A stretch of 64,000 nt of DNA from Methylomonas sp. MK1 (GTDB taxonomy: Bacteria; Pseudomonadota; Gammaproteobacteria; Methylococcales; Methylomonadaceae), in the NCBI RefSeq assembly GCF_000365425.1, contig NZ_AQOV01000001.1, forward strand, positions 124,001 through 188,000. The letters run 5' to 3'. A program made the translations under genes and the position numbers. The notes beneath the pieces were generated by a model, which saw only the letters and a list, made by a program, of their open reading frames with translations, was not told the origin of the DNA and ran no database searches. Of this stretch, positions 25,344 through 34,291 are shown one piece after another. Position 1 is the first letter of the stretch. Each line of letters begins with the position of its first letter.

Positions 25344-26321
25344 TTACTTGTCCTCGGCGGCTATTTGACCGCTGTCACCCGCGACCGGCTTGCGCCAATA
25401 CGGGTAAAAATTAAACCATTGCAGTGGTGCGATGCGGCAATACGTTTCCAACCGTTCGGCATATTGTCTAGCCAGAGATTGCAGCATGTCTTGTCGTTTG
25501 GGTTCGGCTCGCGGGATGCGAATGCTGTCCGAGAACGGTTCAAGATGAATTTTGAAGCGTCCGTCTACCGGGAAGCAGAACAGGGTAAAAACCGGACAAC
25601 GCAACAAGGAAGCCAACAGATACGGACCTTGCGGAAATTCGGCATTCTCCCCCAGAAAACTGGCCGACACGGTGCGACTGCCTTGCACAGGTACTCTGTC
25701 TCCCACCATCACCAGAAACTCGCCACGCTCGATCTTTTCCTGCAAGCTGATCGCAATCGCCGGACTTAGCTCCGTTACTTGAATCAACTGTATCGTGGCG
25801 CTGCCGCGACTGCCGAGCAGGCGGTTGAACTTCTCGGCATGTTTGGTATGCACTAAGATGTTGAGATGGATGTGGCCGCGCATCGTGGCGATGGCCTGAC
25901 AGATTTCCAGATTGCCGATATGCCCGGACAGCAGCATGGCGCCGCGCTTTTGTTCGATCAAATCCAGCAACAGCTGGCGATTGGGAAAATCCACTTGTTC
26001 CGGCGTGATATTGCCGGTCCACACCACAATTTTGTCCAGCAAGGTTTCGCCGAAGCTTAAGAAATGCAGGTAACTTTGCCAGAGCCCGCCGCCTAAACCC
26101 AACTCCGGGTAAAACCGGGACAGATGCCGCAGATATTCCCTTGATGACTCGCGGGCAAGACGTCCGGCCAGAAAGTAATAACTCACCACCGGTCGCAAAA
26201 ATAAACGAAACACCCAGCGGCCGAACAGCCGATATACCCATACCAAAGCCTGTATGCCCCACAACAGGCTGTTTTCCTCTACAGCGGCCCAATGCCGGGC
26301 GGCGGCGTTCACGGGTTTCAT
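25344..26321 (-). CDS. LpxL/HtrB-type lysophospholipid acyltransferase
   Basis: A 325-residue membrane-associated acyltransferase. The catalytic H-x4-E motif is in LLSGHIGNLEIC, with VMVGDRVPVQGSRT and FLGENAEFPQGPYLLA downstream as in the LpxL family. In E. coli aryl-polyene loci an acyltransferase is fused to the glycosyltransferase (ApeJ). Here the two are separate genes overlapping by 4 bases. It probably esterifies the polyene or a fatty acid onto the glyco-lipid anchor. Confidence 0.87.
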   Translation of the reverse strand: MKPVNAAARHWAAVEENSLLWGIQALVWVYRLFGRWVFRLFLRPVVSYYFLAGRLARESSREYLRHLSRFYPELGLGGGLWQSYLHFLSFGETLLDKIVVWTGNITPEQVDFPNRQLLLDLIEQKRGAMLLSGHIGNLEICQAIATMRGHIHLNILVHTKHAEKFNRLLGSRGSATIQLIQVTELSPAIAISLQEKIERGEFLVMVGDRVPVQGSRTVSASFLGENAEFPQGPYLLASLLRCPVFTLFCFPVDGRFKIHLEPFSDSIRIPRAEPKRQDMLQSLARQYAERLETYCRIAPLQWFNFYPYWRKPVAGDSGQIAAEDK

Positions 26322-27061
26322 TGAAAATGCCTCAGCAACAATTTTGGCCAGCGTAACAACATGCCGAAAAACAAGCGGGCATGGGTCCGACTGATGAGCA
26401 GATTATCCTCCCAGGCGCGGAAATGCGATAAGCCGTCGAGCGGATAGCGAACCTGGGTGGGAATGGAGATGACTGCCGCGCCTTGCCAATAAAGCCGCAC
26501 CAAAATCTCAGTATCAAAGCCCATGCGATTTTCCATCGCAAGGCTTTGAATCAACTTTGCACAAGACGCTAGAGGGTAAACCCGGTAGCCGCACATCGAG
26601 TCGGGGATGGCAAAAGATAAGGTGTTGATATGTACCCAAATATGGGTCAGGTAGCGAGCGTAGTAGCGCAGTTTAGGAATCGATGCGTCGAACAGGGCTC
26701 GGCCGATAACCACTGCTTCCGGCGCTAGTCTGGCGGCGCTTAGAAATTTATCCAGATCGTTTAAATCGTGCTGGCCGTCGGCATCGACTTGCAGCGCGTG
26801 CGAATAGGCTTGGGCTTGAGCCGCCAGAATGCCGACCTTGACCGCCGCGCCCTTACCTTGGTTTACCTCTAGCCTGATACTTTGCACCCAGTCATATTGC
26901 TCAACTAAGCCGCGAATCACCTGGGCGCAGGACGCATCGCTACCGTCATCCACCAACAGACAAGGCAGTTCATGCGCCTCCAAGCGCTCAATAATGCCGG
27001 GGAGCGGCTTTTCATGGTTATAAACCGGAATCAGGATGCAGGGCTTAAATAAGGTCGTCAT
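26318..27061 (-). CDS. Family 2 glycosyltransferase
   Basis: A 247-residue GT-A fold enzyme. It has the CILIPVYNHEKPLPG start, the nucleotide-binding VDDGSDASC, and the metal-binding LQVDADGQHD (DxD-like). It overlaps both neighbours by 4 and 17 bases, so it is tightly operonic. It is the counterpart of the glycosyltransferase half of ApeJ. It likely adds a sugar linking the polyene to its membrane anchor. The donor is unknown. Confidence 0.88.
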   Translation of the reverse strand: MTTLFKPCILIPVYNHEKPLPGIIERLEAHELPCLLVDDGSDASCAQVIRGLVEQYDWVQSIRLEVNQGKGAAVKVGILAAQAQAYSHALQVDADGQHDLNDLDKFLSAARLAPEAVVIGRALFDASIPKLRYYARYLTHIWVHINTLSFAIPDSMCGYRVYPLASCAKLIQSLAMENRMGFDTEILVRLYWQGAAVISIPTQVRYPLDGLSHFRAWEDNLLISRTHARLFFGMLLRWPKLLLRHFQ

Positions 27062-27428
27062 GAAAGTAGATTCTACCCGAGCTATATTCGCAGGCTGCCG
27101 AGCGGTAACAAAAAGTGAGTTTGCCGGCTTGTTGCAGATAGTGCAATGCCAATTCCAGCTCTTGTCCAGGTAACAACAGCTCTTTGAATTTTACCGATTC
27201 CATATGACTGAAGACGTGGGTTAAACCGAGGTATTGCCGGGCATAATGCACCGCCCATTGGATTTGCACGACGCCCGGTACTACCGCAATTTCATCGAAA
27301 TGACCGTTGAAATAAGTCAGATCTTTGGGAATGCGCAAGGCCAACACCACGCCGTCGGCCTGAATTTTTTCGACTAGCGTTTCCGGGAACAAAACGCCTT
27401 GTTGATTTTCCTGCGTCGGCGTACTCAA
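27045..27428 (-). CDS. FabA/FabZ-like 3-hydroxyacyl-ACP dehydratase (ApeI-like)
   Basis: A 127-residue single-hotdog dehydratase with the FabZ-type core YFNGHFDEIAVVPGVVQIQW, which carries the catalytic His in GHF. The expected Asp/Glu helix region follows. It is one of two dehydratases in the cluster, as in characterised aryl-polyene loci. It overlaps the adjacent membrane-protein gene by 4 bases. Confidence 0.82.
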   Translation of the reverse strand: MSTPTQENQQGVLFPETLVEKIQADGVVLALRIPKDLTYFNGHFDEIAVVPGVVQIQWAVHYARQYLGLTHVFSHMESVKFKELLLPGQELELALHYLQQAGKLTFCYRSAACEYSSGRIYFHDDLI

Positions 27429-28072
27429 AAGCTGGCCTTCACTTTACGGCGGACTGCCATTTCTCCTGCCATCAACAAACCCATCAGCACATACGAGATG
27501 CAACCGTTGTAAATACTCCACAACCAGCGGTCGCCATAGCAAATCGTCAGCAAAGAAATTGCCGCATTGCCGAGAAAAAAACAGCTCCAAACCAGCGTTA
27601 CTCTGCGGGTATACAGCACGCCATGAGCGGGCAGATCCGGAAATTCCAGCCTGGCCAACCGTTCCACCACCGTCGGCGGATGAATCAAACTAAAGGAAAA
27701 TACCGCAAAAAACAGCAGACTGACGAACACCGGATAAGCCAGCAGCCAGTCAGCATCGTTAACCAGTGCACCAAGCAACAGAAACAGCGCGCACGCCAAT
27801 ATCAGCCGAGACTCGGCTAGGCCGGCCGATTTGCGATGTTTTTGCAGCCAGTAACGCAGCAAGAACAATCCGGCTAGCCCCAAAGCCATGGCGCGAGGCT
27901 GAAAATAATCGGCGGAAATCCAAATCAGAAAGGGATAGCTGACAGTCGCTGCCCCGATAATCACATTAAGGATAATTTGCCGAGGCTCTGCTGGGGATTG
28001 TGGGCAAACACTGGTATCGGGATTTGCCTGAATCTTCGTCGGGACCAGGTTGCTGAGAAAGTTTTTAAACAT
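27425..28072 (-). CDS. Integral membrane protein of the aryl-polyene cluster (COG4648-like)
   Basis: A 215-residue protein with about six hydrophobic segments after a ~25-residue soluble N-terminus. Recognisable stretches are YPFLIWISADYFQPR and SLIHPPTVVERLARLEFPDLP, a pattern known from the uncharacterised membrane protein between ACP and ligase genes in aryl-polyene loci (ApeG). Molecular function is unknown. It lies 5 bases from the ACP gene. Confidence 0.75.
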   Translation of the reverse strand: MFKNFLSNLVPTKIQANPDTSVCPQSPAEPRQIILNVIIGAATVSYPFLIWISADYFQPRAMALGLAGLFLLRYWLQKHRKSAGLAESRLILACALFLLLGALVNDADWLLAYPVFVSLLFFAVFSFSLIHPPTVVERLARLEFPDLPAHGVLYTRRVTLVWSCFFLGNAAISLLTICYGDRWLWSIYNGCISYVLMGLLMAGEMAVRRKVKASF

Positions 28073-28077
28073 TCAGC

Positions 28078-28326
28078 CTATTCAGCGCTGATCCGATACA
28101 CAGTATCCACCACGTCCTGGATGGTGCGGGCATTTTTGAAATCCTCGGGATTGATGCGTTTGCCGGTAATCTCGCGCAGCCTGACCATCAAATCCACCGC
28201 GTCTATGCTGTCGATGTCCAAATCCTGCCGCAAGTTCGCCTCCAAGGTAATGTCATCGGGGGTTAACTCGAACATTTCCGACATCAATTCTCTTAAGGTG
28301 GCGAATACGTCTTCTTGGGTCTTCAT
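28078..28326 (-). CDS. Acyl carrier protein (ApeF-like)
   Basis: An 82-residue acidic ACP with the phosphopantetheine site DLDIDSIDAVDL (Ser40). The helices fit the ACP fold and the C-terminus is truncated in the manner of ape carrier proteins. Canonical loci have two ACP genes; I find only one. The ~208 bases between this start and the chain-length-factor gene contain no ACP-like frame. They may carry an internal promoter, with an inverted repeat CGATACTCG...CGAGTATCG around 28349-28402. Confidence 0.9.
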   Translation of the reverse strand: MKTQEDVFATLRELMSEMFELTPDDITLEANLRQDLDIDSIDAVDLMVRLREITGKRINPEDFKNARTIQDVVDTVYRISAE

Positions 28327-28534
28327 ACGGGTGTTGTTTCCTATTGCGATACTCGACTCGGCCTGAGAATCGCTCTAAAGCCTCGATTTAGCGAGTATCG
28401 GTTTGATATTGTATTTTCCTCTGGCATCACTCCAAGCGCCAAAGTTTCTGTGCCAACCGCGCGATAAATTACTACGCCAAGCGTGGATTATACCCTGGGT
28501 TACGGCAGATCGCTTACGCTGCTGGCAATCGACA

Positions 28535-29251
28535 TCACGAAATACCATCCAAACGCCAATCCCAGATAGCCCTATCCTGCTGACAATAGCCGCTTTGCTG
28601 GCCAGATATGACTGCTTGAACTAACTTCGGCAAGCCATTTTCCGCCAACGCCGGGCCATTTGCCGGCTCGCGCGTCAAATGCAATTGCGGCCCCACGCCG
28701 CCAGACCTCGCCAGCGTCATCGCCAAAGCCCAGGTCGTTTGACTGCCGGTCAGATAGGGTAAATAAGCGTCGGGGAGAGGCTGTTCGTAGCAGACAAGCA
28801 AAACCTGAGGAGCATCCAGCAGCATGCCGCCGACTTCCAGAAAAGCCGAAAACAGCCCTTCCGTACCGCCGGCCAAGGCGACATAAGGCAGAAAACTGGA
28901 GCCATGAAAACTCGCCAAGCCGGCGATGGCATTATGTACACATTGACTAAAGCGGCTAGGCGAGACATGTTCGCCCTCTGCCAACTCTTCCAGCATCTCG
29001 AAATAATACTGACTTTCGCCATGGTTTGAAAAAAACACCGAGGGCATGTCGCCATTTTCGCCGCGACAGCGCCAGGCCACAGCGCAGGCGGCTCTGGCTA
29101 AAGGCGATAATCTGCGCCTTTGCATCGCCGGTAAAAACCCCACATCGGGTTTGCCTTGGTTATGCGGCAATATTTCACCGTTGGGCCAGACCTTGGTCTG
29201 GGGATGATGCGCGGATTGCCAGAAACACCAGTGCTTTACTGTGAAGGCCAA
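28535..29251 (-). CDS. Beta-ketoacyl synthase chain-length factor
   Basis: A ketosynthase-like protein of ~239 residues without an active-site Cys. The region normally holding it reads SFHGSSFLPYVALAGGTEGL. This is the chain-length factor that pairs with the ketosynthase to set polyene length. The start is uncertain. A TTG at 29251 gives AFTVKHWCFWQS, which aligns with the usual family beginning. A TTG at 29290 follows the ketosynthase stop, and an ATG at 29344 would overlap that gene by 53 bases. Confidence 0.82.
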   Translation of the reverse strand: MAFTVKHWCFWQSAHHPQTKVWPNGEILPHNQGKPDVGFLPAMQRRRLSPLARAACAVAWRCRGENGDMPSVFFSNHGESQYYFEMLEELAEGEHVSPSRFSQCVHNAIAGLASFHGSSFLPYVALAGGTEGLFSAFLEVGGMLLDAPQVLLVCYEQPLPDAYLPYLTGSQTTWALAMTLARSGGVGPQLHLTREPANGPALAENGLPKLVQAVISGQQSGYCQQDRAIWDWRLDGIS

Positions 29252-29291
29252 ACGGCTTTCGATACCAAATTCGGCCAAGCTTTCGGTCAAC

Positions 29292-30527
29292 TCAGCTATC
29301 CCAACGCTGTAAAACCAAGGACGTATTAATACCGCCAAACGCAAAATTATTGCTGACGATGTAGTCGGCGTGGATATGACGCCCGTCGCCGGTCAGATAA
29401 TCCAGTTCGGCACAACGCGGGTCGAGATTATCCAGATTCAAATTGGGATGAAACCAGCCTTCCCGCATCATCTGAATCGCCACCATGGCTTCCAAGGCCC
29501 CGCAAGCACCCAAGGTATGGCCGGTGAAACTTTTCAAACTGCTAATCGGGGTATTGCCGCCAAACACCGCGGCCGTTGCATGACTTTCGGCTATGTCGCC
29601 CTGCTCGGTGGCCGTGCCGTGCGCACTGATATAAGCAATTTGCTGCGGCTCAAGCTGAGCATCCTGCATGGCCAGACGCATCACCACCTGCATTGTGTCG
29701 GCATTGGGCTGCGTGGCGTGCACACCGTCGGCATTGGTGGCAAACCCGGCAACTTCGGCGTAGATCCGCGCGCCGCGCGCCAAAGCGCGTTCCCGTTCCT
29801 CCAATACCAAGGTACAAGCACCCTCCCCTATCACCAATCCATCGCGGTCGCGGTCGAACGGTCTGGGGGTTAACTCTGGTTCTGAGTTCCGGGTACTGGT
29901 GGCATATAGCGCATCGAACAACGCCGCCTCTGTCGGGCAAAGTTCTTCCGCGCCGCCCGCCAGCATCACATCCTGCAAACCGTATTTGATCGCTTCGTAA
30001 GCGTAACCGATGCCCTGGCTACCCGAGGTACAGGCACTGACTGAAGGAATGACCCGGCCGCGCACTTGAAAAAACAAAGCGACGTTGGCGCAGGTGGTAT
30101 GCCCCATCATTTTTAGATAGGTGGTGGCATTCAGATTGCCGATGTCGTGATTGATCAGCATTCTGCCAAAGTCGGCGATGGCCGGCGTCGATCCTACCGA
30201 CGAGCCGTAGGCTACGCCGGTGCGGCCGCCGCTGATCACCGGATCGCCCAGCAAACCGGCATCGATCATGGCCAGTTCGCTGGCGCGGGTCGCCAATAGC
30301 GAGACTCGGCCCATACTACGGGTGTTTTTACGGGTGTAATGCGCCGGCAGCGTGAAGTTTTCCACCGGCCCGGCCAAGCGGGTCAGCAGACCGTTATAAA
30401 TCTCCCATTCCGGAATGTAGCGAATGCCCGATTGCTTTGCCAGAAGTCTGCTGCGGATTTCTTGCCAATCGTTACCAATCGGTGAAAAGCCGGCCATACC
30501 GGTAACGACCACACGCCGCGTCAACAC
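29292..30527 (-). CDS. Beta-ketoacyl-ACP synthase (ApeR-like)
   Basis: A 411-residue KAS II-type ketosynthase with the full Cys-His-His set: Cys166 in SVSACTSGSQG, His303 in SAHGTATEQGD and His337 in FTGHTLGACGALE. It is the elongating partner of the adjacent chain-length factor. Decarboxylative condensation with malonyl-ACP extends the polyene. It overlaps fabG by 7 bases. Confidence 0.93.
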   Translation of the reverse strand: MLTRRVVVTGMAGFSPIGNDWQEIRSRLLAKQSGIRYIPEWEIYNGLLTRLAGPVENFTLPAHYTRKNTRSMGRVSLLATRASELAMIDAGLLGDPVISGGRTGVAYGSSVGSTPAIADFGRMLINHDIGNLNATTYLKMMGHTTCANVALFFQVRGRVIPSVSACTSGSQGIGYAYEAIKYGLQDVMLAGGAEELCPTEAALFDALYATSTRNSEPELTPRPFDRDRDGLVIGEGACTLVLEERERALARGARIYAEVAGFATNADGVHATQPNADTMQVVMRLAMQDAQLEPQQIAYISAHGTATEQGDIAESHATAAVFGGNTPISSLKSFTGHTLGACGALEAMVAIQMMREGWFHPNLNLDNLDPRCAELDYLTGDGRHIHADYIVSNNFAFGGINTSLVLQRWDS

Positions 30528-31249
30528 AAACCTCCGTTCACGGAAATTACTTGGCGGGTAATGTAGCCGGCATCTTCCGACATCAAAAAAGCCACCAACG
30601 CCGCTACTTCTTCCGGCGTCCCCAAGCGTTTGGCGGGTACGGCGGCAAGCGCCTCCTCAAGCGGCAATCCTTCCAGCATCTCGGTCTCGATTAAACCCGG
30701 AGCCACGCAGTTGACGGTGATTTTGCGTTTCGCCAATTCAACCGCCAGCGCTTTAGTCGCGCCGATGATGCCGGCTTTTGCGGCGCTGTAATTGACTTGG
30801 CCGCGGTTACCGACTAAACCGGAAACGGAAGACAGCGTGACGATGCGCCCCGGTTTACGGCGTTGTATCATCGGCATGACTAGCGGATAAAGCACATTGT
30901 AAAAACCATCGAGATTACTGCGCAATACTTGGTCCCAATCTTCGCCGCTCAAGGCCGGAAAGGCATTATCTCGGGAAAGACCGGCATTGCAGACCACGCC
31001 GTAGTAGGCACTATGGGTATGAATATCGTTTTCCAAACTGTCTTTGGCTGCATTCCGGTCGGCTAAATCAAAACTGAGTACGCGCGCTTGGCGGCCCATC
31101 TCGACAATCTGCTGTTTGACTTGCTCGGCTTCATCGAGCCGACTGCGGCAATGCAGCACAATATCGTAGCCCTCGCGAGCAAGGCGCAGGGCGATGGCTT
31201 TGCCGATGCCTCGGCTGGATCCTGTGACCAGGATGGTTGGTTGGCTCAT
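30521..31249 (-). CDS. 3-oxoacyl-ACP reductase (FabG/ApeQ-like)
   Basis: A 242-residue short-chain dehydrogenase with TGSSRGIGKAIA (NADPH binding), NAG, and the Ser141-Tyr154-Lys158 catalytic set in LSSVSGLVGNRGQVNYSAAK. It reduces the beta-keto intermediate in each polyene cycle. It overlaps its neighbours by 4 and 7 bases. Confidence 0.93.
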   Translation of the reverse strand: MSQPTILVTGSSRGIGKAIALRLAREGYDIVLHCRSRLDEAEQVKQQIVEMGRQARVLSFDLADRNAAKDSLENDIHTHSAYYGVVCNAGLSRDNAFPALSGEDWDQVLRSNLDGFYNVLYPLVMPMIQRRKPGRIVTLSSVSGLVGNRGQVNYSAAKAGIIGATKALAVELAKRKITVNCVAPGLIETEMLEGLPLEEALAAVPAKRLGTPEEVAALVAFLMSEDAGYITRQVISVNGGLC

Positions 31250-31737
31250 ATTCCTTTTCCGGCGAGAAATTTTTGCGAATCCTGTGGCAGCAACACATTT
31301 AACTTGGAGCTGGCCTTGATATTTTGCCCTGTTATCGTGCAGTCGAACACCGACATATCGTTGGCCGCCTCAATAATTTTTTCCGCACTGACGGTCAGTT
31401 TGGCACCACAGGGAAAACTGCCGACCGAGCATTCGAAGTAGCGAGTGCCTAATAAAAACCCCAAACCAATCGCTTCGCCTCGGCACTTGCGGTGATACCC
31501 GGAGTAGGCGGCAATGGCTTGTGCCATATATTCCAAGCCCACCCAGGTCGGTACGCTATGATCGCTACACGAAAACAGGCCGTCTTCGCGCACCTCCAAT
31601 TCGACTACGATATGGCTGTCCCCTACTTCCAGCACCCGGTCCAGCAATACCATACGCCCGGACTGAGGTACTAGCGTTTCGATGGGGTAAGGAAAAACCG
31701 CAGGGCTGTCAGGGATGTCCAATGAGCAAGGACACAT
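31246..31737 (-). CDS. Hotdog-fold dehydratase (ApeP-like)
   Basis: A 163-residue protein with the opening LVPQSGRMVLLDRV and HSVPTWVGLEYMAQAIAAYS. This is the pattern of the ApeP 3-hydroxyacyl-ACP dehydratase subunit, thought to work with ApeI as a heterodimer. It overlaps the upstream ketosynthase by 29 bases. Confidence 0.82.
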   Translation of the reverse strand: MCPCSLDIPDSPAVFPYPIETLVPQSGRMVLLDRVLEVGDSHIVVELEVREDGLFSCSDHSVPTWVGLEYMAQAIAAYSGYHRKCRGEAIGLGFLLGTRYFECSVGSFPCGAKLTVSAEKIIEAANDMSVFDCTITGQNIKASSKLNVLLPQDSQKFLAGKGI

Positions 31738-32878
31738 TGTTTCCGCCGAATGAAAAAGAGTTGCTGAGGCAGTATTGTAGCGGCTTTAGCGCCTGGTTTT
31801 CCAGCCCGACCAAATGCAGCCGCACCATGTCGGGATCAGGTTCGCCATCCCACAGATGCGGCGGCAAACGACTTTCTTGATGTAAATCAGACAGTAGCAA
31901 CCAGCACAAACCGGCTTCGAGCGCACCCGCCGCACCCAAACAATGGCCGGTAGATGGTTTGCTGGAACTGCAAAATGTATCGCTACCGAACAACTGCCCG
32001 ACCGCCCGATTTTCCATCGCATCGTTTTGCCAAGTTGCGGTGCCGTGCAGATTGATGTAATCGATTTGCTTAGGCTTTAGCTGTGCATCGGCCAGCGCAG
32101 CCTGCATCGCCAGTAACGCGCAGCTACCGTCAGGACGTGGCGCGGAAATATGATAGGCATCGGCACTGGCGCCGACACCGAGCAAGGCGATTTCGCCGGG
32201 TTCCCGCGTCATTAAAAATAAAGCCGCACCCTCTCCTATCGTCGTCCCGTCGCGATTTTTACTGAACGGATTACAAGTGGCTTTGCTAAGGGCACCCAAC
32301 GCAAAAAAGCCTTCCAGCGTGGTGCGGCATAAACTGTCAGCTCCGCCGACCACGACCGCATCGCAGACACCCAAACGTAACAGGCGGCGCGCTGAGGCCA
32401 GGGCGTTGGCGCTGGATGAACAGGTCGTGGACACGGTGTAGGCCGGACCGCGAATCGCCAGGTAAGCCGCCAAAAACTCCGCCGCACCGCCCAATTCCTG
32501 CTGCTTGTAGTGATAGTGGCTTGGCATGCCCCCGGTTTCCTGCCATACCCGCACTGCGGTTTCGCCCTCGGCAATACCGGAGGTACTGGTGCCGACCACT
32601 ATGCCGAGCCGTTCCGCGCCGTAACGGGCTATGGCTTTGCTGACCGAAGCCTCAATCTGGCGGAGCGCCGACAGCAGCAAACGGTTGTTGCGGCAATCGT
32701 ATTGTTTGAGGTTAGACGGAATGGCAGGTAGCTGGGTTATTACGCCGAAGGCGGGAATGATCGAGTCTAGCCAGACCGGCGGCACCGGCTGAACGGAGCG
32801 ACCGGCAAGCCACCCGGCTAAAATATCCGCATTGCTGCCGCCCAGGGCGCAGACCATGCCTAAATCATGTAAATACAA
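31709..32878 (-). CDS. Beta-ketoacyl-ACP synthase (ApeO-like)
   Basis: A 389-residue ketosynthase with Cys153 in VSTTCSSSANAL, His278 in NLHGTATWQND and His312 in STGHCLGAAGALE, so it should be catalytically complete. Two ketosynthases plus a chain-length factor are typical of aryl-polyene loci. This one probably performs initiation on the aryl starter. It lies 10 bases after the flavoprotein gene. Confidence 0.92.
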   Translation of the reverse strand: MYLHDLGMVCALGGSNADILAGWLAGRSVQPVPPVWLDSIIPAFGVITQLPAIPSNLKQYDCRNNRLLLSALRQIEASVSKAIARYGAERLGIVVGTSTSGIAEGETAVRVWQETGGMPSHYHYKQQELGGAAEFLAAYLAIRGPAYTVSTTCSSSANALASARRLLRLGVCDAVVVGGADSLCRTTLEGFFALGALSKATCNPFSKNRDGTTIGEGAALFLMTREPGEIALLGVGASADAYHISAPRPDGSCALLAMQAALADAQLKPKQIDYINLHGTATWQNDAMENRAVGQLFGSDTFCSSSKPSTGHCLGAAGALEAGLCWLLLSDLHQESRLPPHLWDGEPDPDMVRLHLVGLENQALKPLQYCLSNSFSFGGNNVSLLIGHP

Positions 32879-32888
32879 ATTACACCGC

Positions 32889-34115
32889 TCAGGCAGTTTG
32901 ATAAGTTGCCAAGATGGCCTCGATTTTTTTTGCGGAGCGCTGCGTCATCGGGTTTTCTTCATCCCAGGCATAGCCGGCCAGGATGGAACAGATCATGGCT
33001 TTGACGCTGGCCAACTGATTTTCTTCGAAGATAATTTGTTGGAAACGGCCATCGTACCAGGCCTCCACATAGGCCCGAAATACCTCTATGCCTTTGCGCA
33101 AAGCCTGTTCGTATTCGACAGACCAGTTTACCGGCTCGCCGCGTAATTGCCGGTTAACCAAGGGCACGGCCAGCGCGGCTGATTTCATCGCAATTGTCAC
33201 ACCGGATGAAAACACCGGATCCAAGAACTCGCCGGCATTGCCGAGTAAGGCAAAACCCTGGCCATAGAGTTGCTTGACGTTGGCCGAGTAGCCGCCGATG
33301 GTATTAGCGGGCGTATCGAAACGGGCGTGGGTCAACAACTCCGCGAGCCGCGGTTCCTCCATCGCCATTTCTTTCAGCACTTCCAACGGCTCGCCGCTGC
33401 GCTGGTCCAGAAAACCGGCTGGCGTCACGACACCCAGCGAGCTTCTGCCATTGCTGAATGGAATCAGCCAGTACCAGATTTCATGAAATTCCGGATGAAT
33501 GGCAATTAAAATTTTATTGCGGTCGTAATCGGATACAGCAATCCGATCTTCGATATGCGTGAACAGCGCGCGCCGCGGCGACAACGAAGAAGGCGTTTCC
33601 AGATCCAACAATCTTGGCAAGACCCTGCCAAAACCGCTGGCATCCAATACCATTTTTGCGCGCCATTCCTTGTGTACGCCTTTGGCATCCACGCTGGTCA
33701 GGCTGGCATGCCCGGGATTACTAAAATCGGCTGCCAGAATTGTTTGTTGATAATGAATGGGCACGCCGGCCGCTTCGGCGCTATCGGCCAACACCTTATC
33801 GAAATGGGCGCGCGGTACTTGAAAGGTGGTGCCCCAGCCCGGGCTGAATTTCTGGGTGAAATCGAATTCGGTCAGTTTGCCGGCTCTGGAAAATGCCGCG
33901 CCGTTTTTGAATTGAAAACCTTCCGCCGTCACGGCTGGCAGCATGTCAGCGGCTTCCATGAAAGCCATGCACTGCGGTAGCAGGCTTTCGCCAATCGAAA
34001 AGCGCGGAAACTGTTCCTTTTCCAGAATCACCACCTGGTGACCGAGTTGTTTCAGCATCTTGGCAGCCACGCTGCCGGAGGGGCCGGCCCCGATAATCAA
34101 TACATCTGCATCCAT
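32889..34115 (-). CDS. FAD-dependent halogenase-like oxidoreductase
   Basis: A 408-residue flavoprotein of the tryptophan-halogenase superfamily. GxGxxG is in IIGAGPSGSVAA, followed by FPRFSIGESLLP. A Lys at position 70 lies in FQFKNGAAF, where carrier-protein halogenases place the catalytic Lys. The halogenase signature WxWxIP is met by WYWLIP at 214-219. Xanthomonadin clusters contain a related enzyme for bromination. Here it is the first gene of the minus-strand operon. It could instead be a monooxygenase or reductase of the same fold, and substrate and halide are inferred only. Confidence 0.75.
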   Translation of the reverse strand: MDADVLIIGAGPSGSVAAKMLKQLGHQVVILEKEQFPRFSIGESLLPQCMAFMEAADMLPAVTAEGFQFKNGAAFSRAGKLTEFDFTQKFSPGWGTTFQVPRAHFDKVLADSAEAAGVPIHYQQTILAADFSNPGHASLTSVDAKGVHKEWRAKMVLDASGFGRVLPRLLDLETPSSLSPRRALFTHIEDRIAVSDYDRNKILIAIHPEFHEIWYWLIPFSNGRSSLGVVTPAGFLDQRSGEPLEVLKEMAMEEPRLAELLTHARFDTPANTIGGYSANVKQLYGQGFALLGNAGEFLDPVFSSGVTIAMKSAALAVPLVNRQLRGEPVNWSVEYEQALRKGIEVFRAYVEAWYDGRFQQIIFEENQLASVKAMICSILAGYAWDEENPMTQRSAKKIEAILATYQTA

Positions 34116-34291
34116 TTACTTACCAACCCTCTTATCCGGTTAAAATACGTCCAGTAAAAATTCAGAAACAGCGGCAATGCCGCTAAGTTAAATTGGCGTG
34201 ATCGTCCTCCAGCAGGAGAGCGAACTTCTACGACAACCCCTAGCAGGATAGGCGTTAACTTGGCGGTATTGCCCCAATAAGACCCCTTTCA

